Assembly (NCBI RefSeq): GCF_002982075.1
Contig: NZ_PUEJ01000001.1
Span: forward strand, 434,001-498,000
Reading direction: 5' to 3'
Length of the DNA stretch: 64,000 bases
DNA from: Labrys okinawensis
GTDB taxonomy: Bacteria > Pseudomonadota > Alphaproteobacteria > Rhizobiales > Labraceae
In this document: positions 47,105 through 56,555 of the stretch, piece after piece
How the letters are laid out: each line of letters starts with the position of its first letter
How positions within the stretch are numbered: the stretch's first letter is position 1
The notes under the pieces: generated by a model
Databases searched by the model: none
The model's input: only the letters and a program-made list of their open reading frames with translations
What the model was told of the DNA's origin: nothing
Made by a program: the position numbers and the translations under genes

Positions 47105-47809
47105 CTATAGCGACGAGCGGAATTTCTGCTGAAGCGCCATCACGGCCCGCCCTTTTGCGTTGAAATCGTCGAGGAGCGGCTGCAGGGCCGTCAAAGTCTT
47201 CTGATCCTTGGCGGTTATCGTCATGCCAGCGACCTCGAGCCTGTCCTTGTTGCCCGCGATGAAGTCGGACAGCCGCAGGGCGGCAGCGGTCATGTCCCGG
47301 ACCGGCGGCAGCATCTGCTTGACGTTGTCGGCGACCGCCGTCACGTCCCGCTCATAGGCCTTGTCGAAGACGATCTTGAGATCCTCGGGCTGCTTGAGCT
47401 GTTCCTTGGCGGCATCGGCCTTGGCAAGGGCCTGGTCGATGGCACCGCCAAGCTCGTCGATGAGATTCTGCACGGCGACCAGATCCTCGCGCCGCGACGC
47501 CAGATCGCTCATCGAACGGATGGAGCCCTTGGCCACGATGGCGCCAAAGCGCTGCTGCAGATTGCCCGGCCCACCGGACGGGCCTGCCGCGAAGTCGGTG
47601 ATGATGGCGTAGTCCTTGACGTAGGGACCGAAGGCGTCCTTCTGATTGCCGCTCAATTGCGGCACATGGGCGCCGGGCTTGTCGAGAATGCGGGTCTGCA
47701 GGAATTCGATGAATTCCTTGCGCTGGCTGGACTCCTGGTCACCGCAGGCGGAAAGGGCAAGGCAGAGCAGGATTCCCAGAAGCAGGACAGGACGGGCGAA
47801 CAAGTTCAT
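47105..47809 (-). CDS. DUF3053 lipoprotein (YiaF-like)
   Basis: A 234-residue lipoprotein. The signal peptide ends in the lipobox LSAC at about residue 21. The mature protein matches DUF3053 (E. coli YiaF): QRKEFIEFLQTRIL, FGPYVKDYAIITDF and LKQPEDLKIVFDKAYERDV, all largely helical. Function unknown; it is a periplasmic-facing membrane-anchored helical protein. ATG 47809 begins the signal peptide; the upstream ATG 47827 adds six residues. Confidence 0.85.
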   Translation of the reverse strand: MNLFARPVLLLGILLCLALSACGDQESSQRKEFIEFLQTRILDKPGAHVPQLSGNQKDAFGPYVKDYAIITDFAAGPSGGPGNLQQRFGAIVAKGSIRSMSDLASRREDLVAVQNLIDELGGAIDQALAKADAAKEQLKQPEDLKIVFDKAYERDVTAVADNVKQMLPPVRDMTAAALRLSDFIAGNKDRLEVAGMTITAKDQKTLTALQPLLDDFNAKGRAVMALQQKFRSSL

Positions 47810-48083
47810 ACTATCGATTCCAGGCAATTTGAATGGAGTGATTAGATAAGGATCTCTAGATAGAGCATTGAAATCATGTAGATTTCTAATTTTCTTAAGG
47901 CGACACGGGAAGAAGCGAAGGAGGAAAACGGGAGGAAAGGCGGGGCAGGTCTACCTAGCATGCCGGATCGTCCGTTCAAGCCCGATGCGCTACCAGGTCG
48001 GCCTGGAAATTCCGGCGGCCGGCGCAGTCCGGGGCTCGACATTCCCGGCATTGTTCATTGAAGACGAACATATTGAGGCTTCC

Positions 48084-49505
48084 ATGCGCGACGAACCCGC
48101 GGCGCCCTTGCTTTCTTCGACCGTTTCTACGCCTGTCGCGCATTTCCTGCGCGAAATCTGGCAGGCCGTCGGCGGTGACGCAGCGCATCTCAGCCACCTT
48201 GCGATAGAAGGTACCGGCGCTCTACCGTCCACATTTCACGTGACCGATCTCGCCGGCGCGGCGGTGGGGGCCGCCAGCCTTGCCATCGCCGAACTGGCAT
48301 CGCTGCAACAGGGCAAATTCCCCGCCGTGCAAGTCGACCGGCGGCTGGCCTCGTTCTGGTTCCTCACCTCGCTACGGCCGGAGGGCTGGTCGATGCCGCC
48401 GCAATGGGATGTGGTGGCCGGCGATTATCGGGCGGCGGATGGCTGGATCCGGCTGCACACGAATGCGCCGCATCACCGCGAGGCGGCCCTGGCTGTGCTC
48501 GAGACGCCCATTGACCGTGAGGCGGTGGCTGCGGCCGTGGAGCAATGGCAGGCAGAGGCCCTCGAGACGGCCATCGTGGCCAAGAATGGCTGTGCCGCTG
48601 CCATGCGCACGCTCGACCAATGGGCCGATCATGCGCAGGGGCGAGCCGTCAATGCCGAGCCGCTGCTGCACCGCAGCAGCAGCGCCGGCGGTCATCGATC
48701 GCACGTGCTGCCGTTGCCGGGCCGACCCTTGCAGGGCGTCCGGGTGCTGGACCTGACGCGCATCCTTGCCGGTCCCGTTGCGACGCGCTTCCTCGCGGGT
48801 TTCGGAGCCGAGGTGCTGCGCATCGATCCTCCCGGGTGGGAAGAGCCGGCCACCGTGCCGGAGGTGGTGCTTGGCAAACGCTGTGCCCGGCTCGACCTGA
48901 GGAATTCCGACGATCTCCATGTGCTGGAACGACTGCTCGCACAAGCGGACGTGTTCGTTCACGGCTATCGGCCTGATGCCCTGACCCGCCTCGGGCTCGA
49001 TTCCGCGCGCCGCCGCCAACTCAATCCGGGGCTGATCGATGTCTGCCTGGACGCCTATGGCTGGAGCGGCCCCTGGCATGGGCGGCGGGGCTATGACAGC
49101 CTGATCCAGATGAGCACGGGGATCGCCGACGCCGGCATGCGGGCGGCGGGGCGCGATCGTCCGACACCACTGCCCGGACAGGCGATCGACCATGCCACGG
49201 GCTATCTCCTCGCCGCGGCGGCCATTCGGGGGCTGGTGGAACGGTTGCAGACGGGGCGGGGATACGAAATACGTGGATCTCTGGCGCGAACCGCTCATCT
49301 TTTAGTTTCAACTAGAAACCAATTGCGTGAAGCGGAAGCATTGGCACCTGAGCAACCCTCCGATTGGTCGGCTTCCATCGAGCAGACCGGCTGGGGGCCG
49401 GCCCGCCGCCTTCGTCCGCCGGTTGCGATTGCGGACATTCCCATGAGGTGGGATTGTGCTGCTTCGAAACTGGGATCGTCAGCTGCCGCCTGGCTGACAG
49501 GTTGA
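48084..49505 (+). CDS. CaiB/BaiF-type CoA transferase family protein
   Basis: A 473-residue class III CoA-transferase-family protein. The central part shows the signature RVLDLTRILAGPVATRFLAG, then FGAEVLRIDPPG and the CARLDLRN region. Class III enzymes move CoA between carboxylic acids via an aspartyl-anhydride. The N-terminal 200 residues are of the degenerate type seen in long CaiB-like proteins. ATG 48084 begins a sensible protein; the frame is open upstream to 47868 but basic and low in similarity. Substrate unknown; no acyl-CoA neighbours help. Confidence 0.8.
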   Translation: MRDEPAAPLLSSTVSTPVAHFLREIWQAVGGDAAHLSHLAIEGTGALPSTFHVTDLAGAAVGAASLAIAELASLQQGKFPAVQVDRRLASFWFLTSLRPEGWSMPPQWDVVAGDYRAADGWIRLHTNAPHHREAALAVLETPIDREAVAAAVEQWQAEALETAIVAKNGCAAAMRTLDQWADHAQGRAVNAEPLLHRSSSAGGHRSHVLPLPGRPLQGVRVLDLTRILAGPVATRFLAGFGAEVLRIDPPGWEEPATVPEVVLGKRCARLDLRNSDDLHVLERLLAQADVFVHGYRPDALTRLGLDSARRRQLNPGLIDVCLDAYGWSGPWHGRRGYDSLIQMSTGIADAGMRAAGRDRPTPLPGQAIDHATGYLLAAAAIRGLVERLQTGRGYEIRGSLARTAHLLVSTRNQLREAEALAPEQPSDWSASIEQTGWGPARRLRPPVAIADIPMRWDCAASKLGSSAAAWLTG

Positions 49506-49606
49506 AGCCTAATGCACTGGCGGCAGCAACGCTTCCCTCGAGTGACCAGGGAATGTCGGTCGCGCGATCGATATTCCTTGGCTATTCCACCAAATTGCAA
49601 AACGCT

Positions 49607-49870
49607 TCAGGACTTGGCCAGGGAAGCACGTTTTTGGGCCGGATGGTTCCAATAGGTCGTCTGGCCGCGATAGGCCGAGACCCCGGCAATGGCCGTGGTC
49701 ACGAGGGCGACCGCAAGTGTCGCCACGATACAGGTGGCTAAGCAATGCTGGTGCCGGGCAATCCCCCGGCCGGCCTTTCCGGATCGGTTTTTTCCCTCGA
49801 TGAGGTCCAGCAACGTCTCTTTCCGCACCAAGATTTCGCCCTCGAAAATGTCGACATGACGTAACGACAA
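49607..49870 (-). CDS. Possible small membrane protein
   Basis: An 87-codon frame (TTG start at 49870) with an acidic/basic N-terminus followed by a strong hydrophobic helix (CLATCIVATLAVALVTTAIAG) and the tail YRGQTTYWNHPAQ. The helix and its flanking charges suggest a real single-pass protein, but no family is recognised and no good ribosome site is visible. Confidence 0.35.
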   Translation of the reverse strand: MSLRHVDIFEGEILVRKETLLDLIEGKNRSGKAGRGIARHQHCLATCIVATLAVALVTTAIAGVSAYRGQTTYWNHPAQKRASLAKS

Positions 49871-50409
49871 GCCAGGACGCTGGAGGGCTCGTCAGTGCGA
49901 TTTCGCACATCGCGATCTTCGTACGGCCGTAATGGCTGGAAAGGCGGTCGAGAGCGGGCTGCTGGTGACGTTATGACACAGCCCTGAGCCGGGAAGTTCG
50001 GGACCTGGGCGCGATGGGCCGGGTTCGATGGCGCAACCCTCAGAAGCCCTTGCCGCCAGTCCCCGGTATGGCGGCAGGCGGTTCTCTGCCAGGAATCCGA
50101 GTTATCGCCGGCGGAGAAACCTCGCACATCGCGAAAGAACGGTTTGCGGGACGCAGCGGCGCTTTGGCTGCAGTTCGAGAAGCTAGCGTGGCCCTCGTGC
50201 AATTCGACGGGAGAATGCCGCCGTTTCGCGGACCGGTCCCGAAGCGCGATCAAGAGGTGCAATGATCCTGCAGGAGTTCCGGCTTTACGACTTGGCGTGG
50301 GGAGAAGGAGCGATATTTCGTATTTCGTCGCATCTGGCGGTTTGCCAAGCACGGTCGAGGGTGTAATGCTGCCCGCGTTCCACGACTCGCAAACAACATA
50401 CATTCCCGA
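49871..50409. other. Intergenic region, no gene recognised
   Basis: About 540 bp without a recognisable gene before the start of the basic protein at 50410. Open frames here (for example 50014-50265 +) have a composition unlike the neighbouring genes. It may include a decayed gene, but I cannot name it. Confidence 0.35.
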
Positions 50410-51144
50410 ATGAAGCCCCCGTCCAAGCCTTTCTTCGTCGAGGTCAGGCGTTCGCGATCGATTCCGGCCCAGGCCTCTCCACCCCCGCGACCGACGTCGT
50501 CCTGGGAGGATGCACCTGAGCCTGCCGGTGCGCGATCCAAGGCCTGGCAACATGCTGAGCAGTTCTTTCAGCCCCGAGCCGCCGACTCGGCGCCGGAGGC
50601 CGAACGCCCGATATCCGCTCCTGTGGAGCCCGCGCCCGTTCCTGTCCAGGCAGCGCTTGAGCGGAAGGGTAGGGCTGTCGCTTCAGGACAGGCCGAAGCG
50701 CGCGACGAGGAGGGTGACAAGACTGTCGCCAAGAATACCGCTAAGCGCAGCCGGAAGGTGGCGAAAGCCCCGGTGCCCGAGCCGGATGAGGCGAAAATCG
50801 TTCCGGTAAAGAAGGCGCGCAACAAGAAGGTATTGCCCGAAAAGCGTCTTTCCGTGCAGTCGCAGTCGGCACCTTACGCGGAGTTTCTGAACGGTCAGGA
50901 GCCGTCGCTCTCTTCCAGCCAGCCCGAGAAAGCGAGGGCAGCCTCGCGTAGCAGGACGGCTGACGCTTCGACCGCATTTCTGGATGCTGCCTCCGCCGGG
51001 GATGCGATGGAAGAGCCTGGGCGCAAGCCCCTGTCGGCACGGGCCGCCCGTTCCGCAGCCAAGCCTGGGGAACGCTGGACGTGCCGGTTGCGGCATGTAC
51101 GCCGCAATCTCGGCTCGGGCCGTCCTGGACAGTTGCGGCCGTAG
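50410..51144 (+). CDS. Lys/Ala/Pro-rich hypothetical protein
   Basis: A 244-residue, probably disordered protein. It begins MKPPSKPFFVEVRRSRS, which I recognise as a common start of uncharacterised Rhizobiales proteins. The middle is rich in Pro, Ala, Lys and Glu (for example KKARNKKVLPEKR), and the end carries PGERWTCRLRHVRR, similar to the GERWKRRLP ending of relatives. A nucleic-acid or cell-pole role is possible but not shown. Confidence 0.6.
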   Translation: MKPPSKPFFVEVRRSRSIPAQASPPPRPTSSWEDAPEPAGARSKAWQHAEQFFQPRAADSAPEAERPISAPVEPAPVPVQAALERKGRAVASGQAEARDEEGDKTVAKNTAKRSRKVAKAPVPEPDEAKIVPVKKARNKKVLPEKRLSVQSQSAPYAEFLNGQEPSLSSSQPEKARAASRSRTADASTAFLDAASAGDAMEEPGRKPLSARAARSAAKPGERWTCRLRHVRRNLGSGRPGQLRP

Positions 51145-51258
51145 CTTCGTCTGCCAGGCCTCAAGCACGTCATCTGTCGACCGGTGCAGTTGATGCCATT
51201 CATCAGCCTGCTAGGCTGCGCAACGGGTTAGGAATACGGCTCGTCGGCGTGGGGGAGG

Positions 51259-52188
51259 ATGGTGGATACGGAACAAGGCATTCTCAAGGTCTCCATTGCC
51301 GCCACTCTTTTCGTTGCTCTTTTCGGCGTGCTGTTCGGTCTTCTTTCCGGCTCCTTCTCCATCGTGTTCGACGGCGTATATGCGTTGCTCGATGCCAGCA
51401 TGAGCGGCCTCGCGCTTGTGGTGGCCCGCTTGATCGCCGCCAATTCGGCCCCTGCCACCGCCGTGGGAAAGTTGCATGAGCGTTTCACCATGGGCTTTTG
51501 GCATCTGGAGCCGATGGTTCTCGGCCTCAACGGTGCCATGCTCATCGGGGCGGCCATCTATGCGATGATCAATGCCATCGGCAGCCTGATGGTCGGCGGC
51601 AGAGACCTCGAATTCGGATATGCCATTCTCTATGCCGCCGTGGCCCTGGCCGCCTGCATCGCCATGGCGGTGATCGAAACCCGCGTGAACCGGACCATAC
51701 GCTTCGATTTCGTGGCGCTCGATGCCAAGGCCTGGATCATGTCGGCTTCGATCACCGGCGCGCTTCTTCTTGCTTTCTGCATCGGCCATGCCATCGAGGG
51801 TACGCGCTTCGACTGGCTTACGCCCTATGTCGACCCCGTGGTTCTGCTTCTCCTCTGTCTGGTCATCGTCCCTCTGCCGATTTCGACCGTAAGGCAGGCC
51901 CTGTCCGAAATCCTTCTGGTGACGCCAGCCTCCCTCAAGGACCATGTCGACGCCGTTGCCAGGACCTTCGTCGCCAAATACGGCTTCCTGACCCACAAAG
52001 CCTATGTCGCAAAAGTCGGCCGGGGTCGCCAGATCGAACTCTATTTCATCGTGCCGCCCGGTCGGCCCGCCATGCGCCTGGAAGAATGGGACCGGATTCG
52101 CGACGAAATCGGCGAAGCGATCGGTGGCGAGAGCCGGGATCGCTGGCTGACCATCGCCTTCACCACCGATGTCGAGTGGGCGGTGTAA
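51259..52188 (+). CDS. Cation diffusion facilitator (CDF) family transporter
   Basis: A 309-residue membrane protein with about six helices. The first helices contain the metal-site pattern (SFSIVFDGVYALLDASMSG, compare SxxxxxDxxxxxxD), and the cytoplasmic C-terminal domain ends in strands (QIELYFIVPPG, then LTIAFTTDVEWAV). CDF proteins exchange divalent metals for protons. The classical His/Asp of helix V is seen as DFVALDAKAWIMS, so metal specificity may be unusual. ATG 51259 directly abuts GGGGGAGG, so GTG 51262 is an alternative start. Confidence 0.82.
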   Translation: MVDTEQGILKVSIAATLFVALFGVLFGLLSGSFSIVFDGVYALLDASMSGLALVVARLIAANSAPATAVGKLHERFTMGFWHLEPMVLGLNGAMLIGAAIYAMINAIGSLMVGGRDLEFGYAILYAAVALAACIAMAVIETRVNRTIRFDFVALDAKAWIMSASITGALLLAFCIGHAIEGTRFDWLTPYVDPVVLLLLCLVIVPLPISTVRQALSEILLVTPASLKDHVDAVARTFVAKYGFLTHKAYVAKVGRGRQIELYFIVPPGRPAMRLEEWDRIRDEIGEAIGGESRDRWLTIAFTTDVEWAV

Positions 52189-52532
52189 GACCACGAGAAC
52201 GGCAGGTCCATGTGGCTGACATGAACATCCACGATTATCGATTTACATCAATAAGTTAAGTTTATAGTTTGATGCTCTGGACTAGGAAATAGTTGGCCGA
52301 TTTGCGTCACTGCAGGCGCACGCCAATTGAGGCAGTCAGTCCAAATCCATCGCAGCCGGCTTGCGGCGTCGCCAGTGGCGCCACGAAATTGCTTGCGAAC
52401 ATGTCTGCGCATGCGCAAGGACATCGCGAAACGACCGGCAGTCACGTACTCCACGACGCAGCTCTTGGTCATGAATCAGGTCTTGGTCGTGAATTGGCTC
52501 TTGGCCCACGAAATGTTTGGAGGCGGCGGTCC
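52189..52532. other. Intergenic region, no gene recognised
   Basis: About 345 bp between the CDF transporter and the oxidase gene. The first 90 bp are AT-rich (52220-52280) and likely hold a promoter. The frame of the oxidase is open upstream to 52293, but that extension is not conserved-looking. Confidence 0.4.
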
Positions 52533-53792
52533 ATGCTTCAAGTCGTCAGGCAATCGGGCGATGTGCTGGTGCTTGGTGCCGGCATCGTCGGTGTCTCGGT
52601 TGCCCTGCATCTTCAGAAATTGGGACGATCCGTCGTTCTTATCGACCGTCGCCCCCCGGGGGAGGAAACCAGCTACGGCAACGCCGGTCTGATCGAGCGA
52701 GCCAGCGTCATTCCCTATGGCTTTCCACGGGAGCTCTCGACGCTTGTCCACTATGGGCTGAACCTTTCCGCCGACGTGCGCTATCACTGGCGCTTCCTGC
52801 CCAAGGCCCTGCCGTGGCTCGTGCGCTTCTGGTGGGAGTCCTCGCCCAAGCGCCTGCGCCGGGCAGCCCTCGACATGCTGCCCCTGATCGAGCATTCGGT
52901 CGAGGAACATGCCAGGCTGATGGCCGATGCGGGCATTTCCGACCAATTGCGGCTGACCGGCTGGATGGAGGCCTATCGCAGCACCGCGGCCTTCGAAAAG
53001 GCCTGCTCCGCAGCCAGGCAACTCGACGAGTTCGGCCTGAACTATGATCTGCTCGGAGCCCCTGCGCTGCGCGAAAGGGAACCGAGCCTGGCGGGTGTGT
53101 TCGCGGGCGCGGTCCATTGGCGTGATCCGGCCACCATTGCCGATCCCGGCCGGCTGGTGAAGGAATATGCCGCGCTTTTCAGCCGCAATGGCGGCAGCTT
53201 CGTCGAGGCCGACGCCAGCGCCCTGCGGCAGGAGGAGGATGGCTGGAGCCTGGAAACGCCCGACCGGCATTATCACGCCCGCGAAGCGGTCGTGGCCCTC
53301 GGACCGTGGTCGGACCGGCTCTACACGAAATTCGGCTATCGGGTGCCGCTGGCGGTCAAGCGCGGCTATCACGTGCATTTCAAGCCCGCGGCCGGCGCCG
53401 TGCTCAATCGCCCCATCGTCGACATCGAGCGCGGCTATCTGCTGGCGCCGATGACCCGAGGTATCCGGCTGACGACGGGAATCGAGTTCGCCTCCCGCGA
53501 TCACGCGCCGACGCCGGTTCAGCTCGACCGCACCGAGCCGCATGCCCGTGAGGTGTTTCCGCTCGCTCAGCGTGTCGAGGCAGCGCCCTGGATGGGATCG
53601 CGCCCCTGCCTGCCGGACATGCGCCCCGTGATCGGCCCGGCGCCGCGCCACAAGGGCCTCTGGTTCGCCTTCGGTCATAACCATCACGGTTTGACGCTCG
53701 GCCCGGCCACGGGACGGCTGCTATCGGAAATGATGGCGGGGTTGCCGACTTTTGCCAATCCCGCGCCTTTTGCGATGGACCGGTTCGGCTGA
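52533..53792 (+). CDS. DadA-like FAD-dependent amino acid oxidase/dehydrogenase
   Basis: A 419-residue flavoprotein of the DAO family. The dinucleotide fold is VLVLGAGIVGVSVALHLQKLG, followed by DRRPPGEETSYGNAGLI, which is the DadA pattern. The C-terminus has MGSRPCLPDMRPVIGPAP then GHNHHGLTLGPATGRLL, typical of D-amino acid dehydrogenases. It oxidises a D-amino acid or related amine and passes electrons to the membrane or oxygen. GGAGG lies 10 bases ahead of ATG 52533. It is convergent with the hybrid kinase gene. Confidence 0.88.
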   Translation: MLQVVRQSGDVLVLGAGIVGVSVALHLQKLGRSVVLIDRRPPGEETSYGNAGLIERASVIPYGFPRELSTLVHYGLNLSADVRYHWRFLPKALPWLVRFWWESSPKRLRRAALDMLPLIEHSVEEHARLMADAGISDQLRLTGWMEAYRSTAAFEKACSAARQLDEFGLNYDLLGAPALREREPSLAGVFAGAVHWRDPATIADPGRLVKEYAALFSRNGGSFVEADASALRQEEDGWSLETPDRHYHAREAVVALGPWSDRLYTKFGYRVPLAVKRGYHVHFKPAAGAVLNRPIVDIERGYLLAPMTRGIRLTTGIEFASRDHAPTPVQLDRTEPHAREVFPLAQRVEAAPWMGSRPCLPDMRPVIGPAPRHKGLWFAFGHNHHGLTLGPATGRLLSEMMAGLPTFANPAPFAMDRFG

Positions 53793-53821
53793 GAAACAAG
53801 GCGGCTCTGGCGCTGCCAGGT

Positions 53822-55612
53822 TCAGCCGTGAGCGCGCTTTTCCCCAGCTGGCAAGGTGCTGCGGATCTTGGCGAAGAGGGCGGCCGGCAGAACCGGCTTG
53901 TGCAACAGGGGAATGCCGCTGGCTTCTGCTTCGCGCAGCCGTTCGGGTGCGGTGTCACCGGTGATCAGAATGGCCGGCAGGCCCGGAATCTGCTCCCGCA
54001 GGATGGCAATCGCCTCGGCGCCGGTACGCTGCTCGCGCAGGCGGTAGTCGCAGATCACCAGGTCCGGCGGCAGGCGGCCGAGGCAAAGCCGCGCCTGCTC
54101 GATGCCTTCCACCGCCTCGCACTGCGCGCCCCAGGTCGTCAGCAGGCGTAACATGCCTTCGCGGACGGCTTCGTCGTCGTCGATGACGAGGATCCGGCAG
54201 GGTGCACCCAAAGTCGTATGGTCGTTGGCGGGTGCGGCCGGCACGGGCTCGGCCTGCCTGTCCGGCTGCCTGGCTGCGAGCGGCAGGATGAGAGCGAATT
54301 TGCTGCCGCGGCCAACCACCGAGCGCAGTCGCAATTCGTGATTGGCGGCCCGGGCGAGACGCTCGGTGATGGCCAACCCCAAGCCAAGCCCCTTGCGGCG
54401 GTCGCGTTCTGGATTGCCGAGCTGATGAAACTCGCGAAAGATCTCCTGCTGGTTGTCGGCGGCGATGCCGATGCCGCTGTCCCAGACCTCGACATGCACC
54501 TGATCGGAACGGCGGCGACAGCCGATCAGCACGCCGCCGCGTTCGGTGTAGCGAACGGCGTTGGAGATCAGGTTGCGGAGGATCAGCTCCACCAGTGCCG
54601 GATCCGATTCCACCACGACATCGGTATCGCGCTGGCGGTAGACGATGCCCTTTTCATCCGCCGATGGAGCAAGCTCGGTGCTGATCCTGTTGAGCAGGGG
54701 CTGAAGCTCGAAGCTGCGCTTGCTCACCGTGACGACGCCGGCTTCCAGACGCGAGAAATCGAGCAGGGTGTTGAGCATGTCGCCCGAGGCACTCGAGGCG
54801 GCGCGGGCATTGTCCAGGATCGCACGCTGCTGTGCCGTCAACGGGCTGCGAGCGAGCACTTCCAGGAACAGGCCCTGGGCATGGATGGGTTGGCGCAGAT
54901 CGTGGCTGGCGGCGGCCAGGAATTTCGATTTGGCCTGATTGGCCGTTTCGGCCTCGAGACGGGCAGCCTGGGCGATGGCCGTCTCCTGGCGCAGGCGCTC
55001 CACCAATTCGTTGTTCTCGAACCTTAGCTCCACCATTTTTTGGAAGGTCTGCGAAGCGCTTCGCGCCGAAGCGATGATGGCGATGCAAAATAAGACGCTG
55101 CCGATCGCCATGCCCCAATACATCGGATCGCCGAGCGTGACCAATTTGAGGGCCAGCATGGCGATGAACGCAATCGAATAGCCGACAAAGGCCGGCAATA
55201 CGGGGGCCATGAAGGTGAGCGAGCCGGCCTGGATGCCGGCCATGAAGCACAGGAGCAGCGCGATGGCGAGAGGGGAAGCCTGGTCGAAGGCGATCCAGGG
55301 CAATATGCCCCGCAAGACACCGATCGACGTGGCGAGCACGATGGTATAGCGCTGGTAGCGGCCGGCCTCTGCAACGGGATCCGGACTGTCGCGAAAGCGG
55401 CTGGCGAGCAAGCGCAGAAACGGTACGGGCAGAAAAGAGCAGACGGCCCAGATTGCCAAGGGGAGCACCGGGGCATTCAGGGCGAAGATGACGGCCATCG
55501 CCGCGTTGCCGATGCCACCGATGATGAAGGCAAACGGAGCGGTGCCCAGCATGAAGCGAAGCTGCTCCGCGGCGATGCGGGCGGGAACAGGCCTGAACCA
55601 GTGCACCGCCAT
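53822..55612 (-). CDS. Hybrid sensor histidine kinase with C-terminal receiver
   Basis: A 596-residue protein. Five to six membrane helices (about residues 20-185) form the input domain. A coiled linker precedes HisKA with His in AAASHDLRQPIHAQ, HATPase motifs DSGIGIA and GLGLGLAI, and a receiver from about 475 with Asp in VICDYRLREQ. The HDLRQPIHA pattern is typical of NahK/ErcS-like kinases that pair with LuxR-type regulators. Its ATG directly follows the stop of the upstream LuxR-type regulator gene (TGAATG), so they are co-translated. Confidence 0.92.
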   Translation of the reverse strand: MAVHWFRPVPARIAAEQLRFMLGTAPFAFIIGGIGNAAMAVIFALNAPVLPLAIWAVCSFLPVPFLRLLASRFRDSPDPVAEAGRYQRYTIVLATSIGVLRGILPWIAFDQASPLAIALLLCFMAGIQAGSLTFMAPVLPAFVGYSIAFIAMLALKLVTLGDPMYWGMAIGSVLFCIAIIASARSASQTFQKMVELRFENNELVERLRQETAIAQAARLEAETANQAKSKFLAAASHDLRQPIHAQGLFLEVLARSPLTAQQRAILDNARAASSASGDMLNTLLDFSRLEAGVVTVSKRSFELQPLLNRISTELAPSADEKGIVYRQRDTDVVVESDPALVELILRNLISNAVRYTERGGVLIGCRRRSDQVHVEVWDSGIGIAADNQQEIFREFHQLGNPERDRRKGLGLGLAITERLARAANHELRLRSVVGRGSKFALILPLAARQPDRQAEPVPAAPANDHTTLGAPCRILVIDDDEAVREGMLRLLTTWGAQCEAVEGIEQARLCLGRLPPDLVICDYRLREQRTGAEAIAILREQIPGLPAILITGDTAPERLREAEASGIPLLHKPVLPAALFAKIRSTLPAGEKRAHG

Positions 55613-56227
55613 TCAGCGTATCAGGCCGCGGTCGCGTGCAACAGCCACGGCCTCCGCCCGGCTTGCCACATCGAAGGCGGCCAGCAGCGCCTGCACATGC
55701 ACACGCACCGTATTTTCCGAGAGGTTGAGATGCCGCCCGATCACCTTGTTGGAATAACCCCGGCTCAATTGGTCGAGAACCTCGTATTGGCGCGGCGTGA
55801 GCTGGGCCTGGGTCCTGGCGACCGACTGGACCGTCTCGCCAGGGATGGTCTCGCCCCGCAGGGCGCCCTCCACGGTGGCGACGATACGATCGGTCGGCTC
55901 CGCCTTGGACAGGAAGGCGGCGGCGCCTTTGGCGAGGGCTTCCGCCCGGGTGCCGACATCGTCATGCGAGGTGAGGATGATCACTGGCGCGCCGGGCCAG
56001 CGCCGCCTGAATACGGCCAGCCCTTCCATGCCGCTGAGGCCGGGCATCTCGATATCCAGCAGCACCGCATGAGGCCGCACCTGATCCTCCGCAATGGCCT
56101 GGGCGATCGAACCGGCTTCACGGATCATGGCATGCGGCAGCCCCTGCTCCAGCACGAGGCGCAGACCTGCGCGCAGGAGCGAATGATCGTCGATCAGGAG
56201 CAAGTGCAGCGGTGATGAAGCGTGCAT
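55613..56227 (-). CDS. LuxR/NarL family response regulator
   Basis: A 204-residue regulator. The receiver has Asp in VLLDIEMPGLSG and Lys in AFLSKAEP, so it is phosphorylation-competent. The helix-turn-helix is LTPRQYEVLDQLSRGYSNKVIGRHL then NTVRVHVQALL. It is the first gene of a two-gene unit with the hybrid kinase, its likely partner, and is divergent from a second LuxR-type gene with a symmetric site in between. Confidence 0.92.
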   Translation of the reverse strand: MHASSPLHLLLIDDHSLLRAGLRLVLEQGLPHAMIREAGSIAQAIAEDQVRPHAVLLDIEMPGLSGMEGLAVFRRRWPGAPVIILTSHDDVGTRAEALAKGAAAFLSKAEPTDRIVATVEGALRGETIPGETVQSVARTQAQLTPRQYEVLDQLSRGYSNKVIGRHLNLSENTVRVHVQALLAAFDVASRAEAVAVARDRGLIR

Positions 56228-56265
56228 GACACTTCACTTTAGGCCAGTTGCCGGGCTTAGACCAT

Positions 56266-56296
56266 TAGTCCATGCAGACTAGTCCAAGACAGACTA
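56266..56296. promoter_or_regulatory. Triple TAGTC/GACTA half-site cluster
   Basis: TAGTC-N6-GACTA (56266-56281) and TAGTC-N7-GACTA (56280-56296) overlap, sharing the central palindrome GACTAGTC. It lies between two divergent LuxR-type regulator genes, 39 bp ahead of the first, and looks like a multi-dimer LuxR-type site. Confidence 0.55.
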
Positions 56297-56555
56297 TGGA
56301 AAAGGGGCCAGGAAGTTCCTAAAGTCATTTTGACCAACGGGTTGGAGTTGAGTGGAGCAACTTGGCGGGATTGGTCTCACGACGAGTTTGCAAGCCTGCT
56401 CAGGCTGGAGCGCTTGGCGCAAGAGAATTTCGGATAGGCGGGGTTTTTTGCCTCGCTGATCTATTGCCTATCCCACTCAAACGAGCTGCGCTTTCAAGGG
56501 TAGCCGGCGGGAGGTGGCGCACTATGTGCTTGGGCAATTCGCTGCCGAAGTTCTC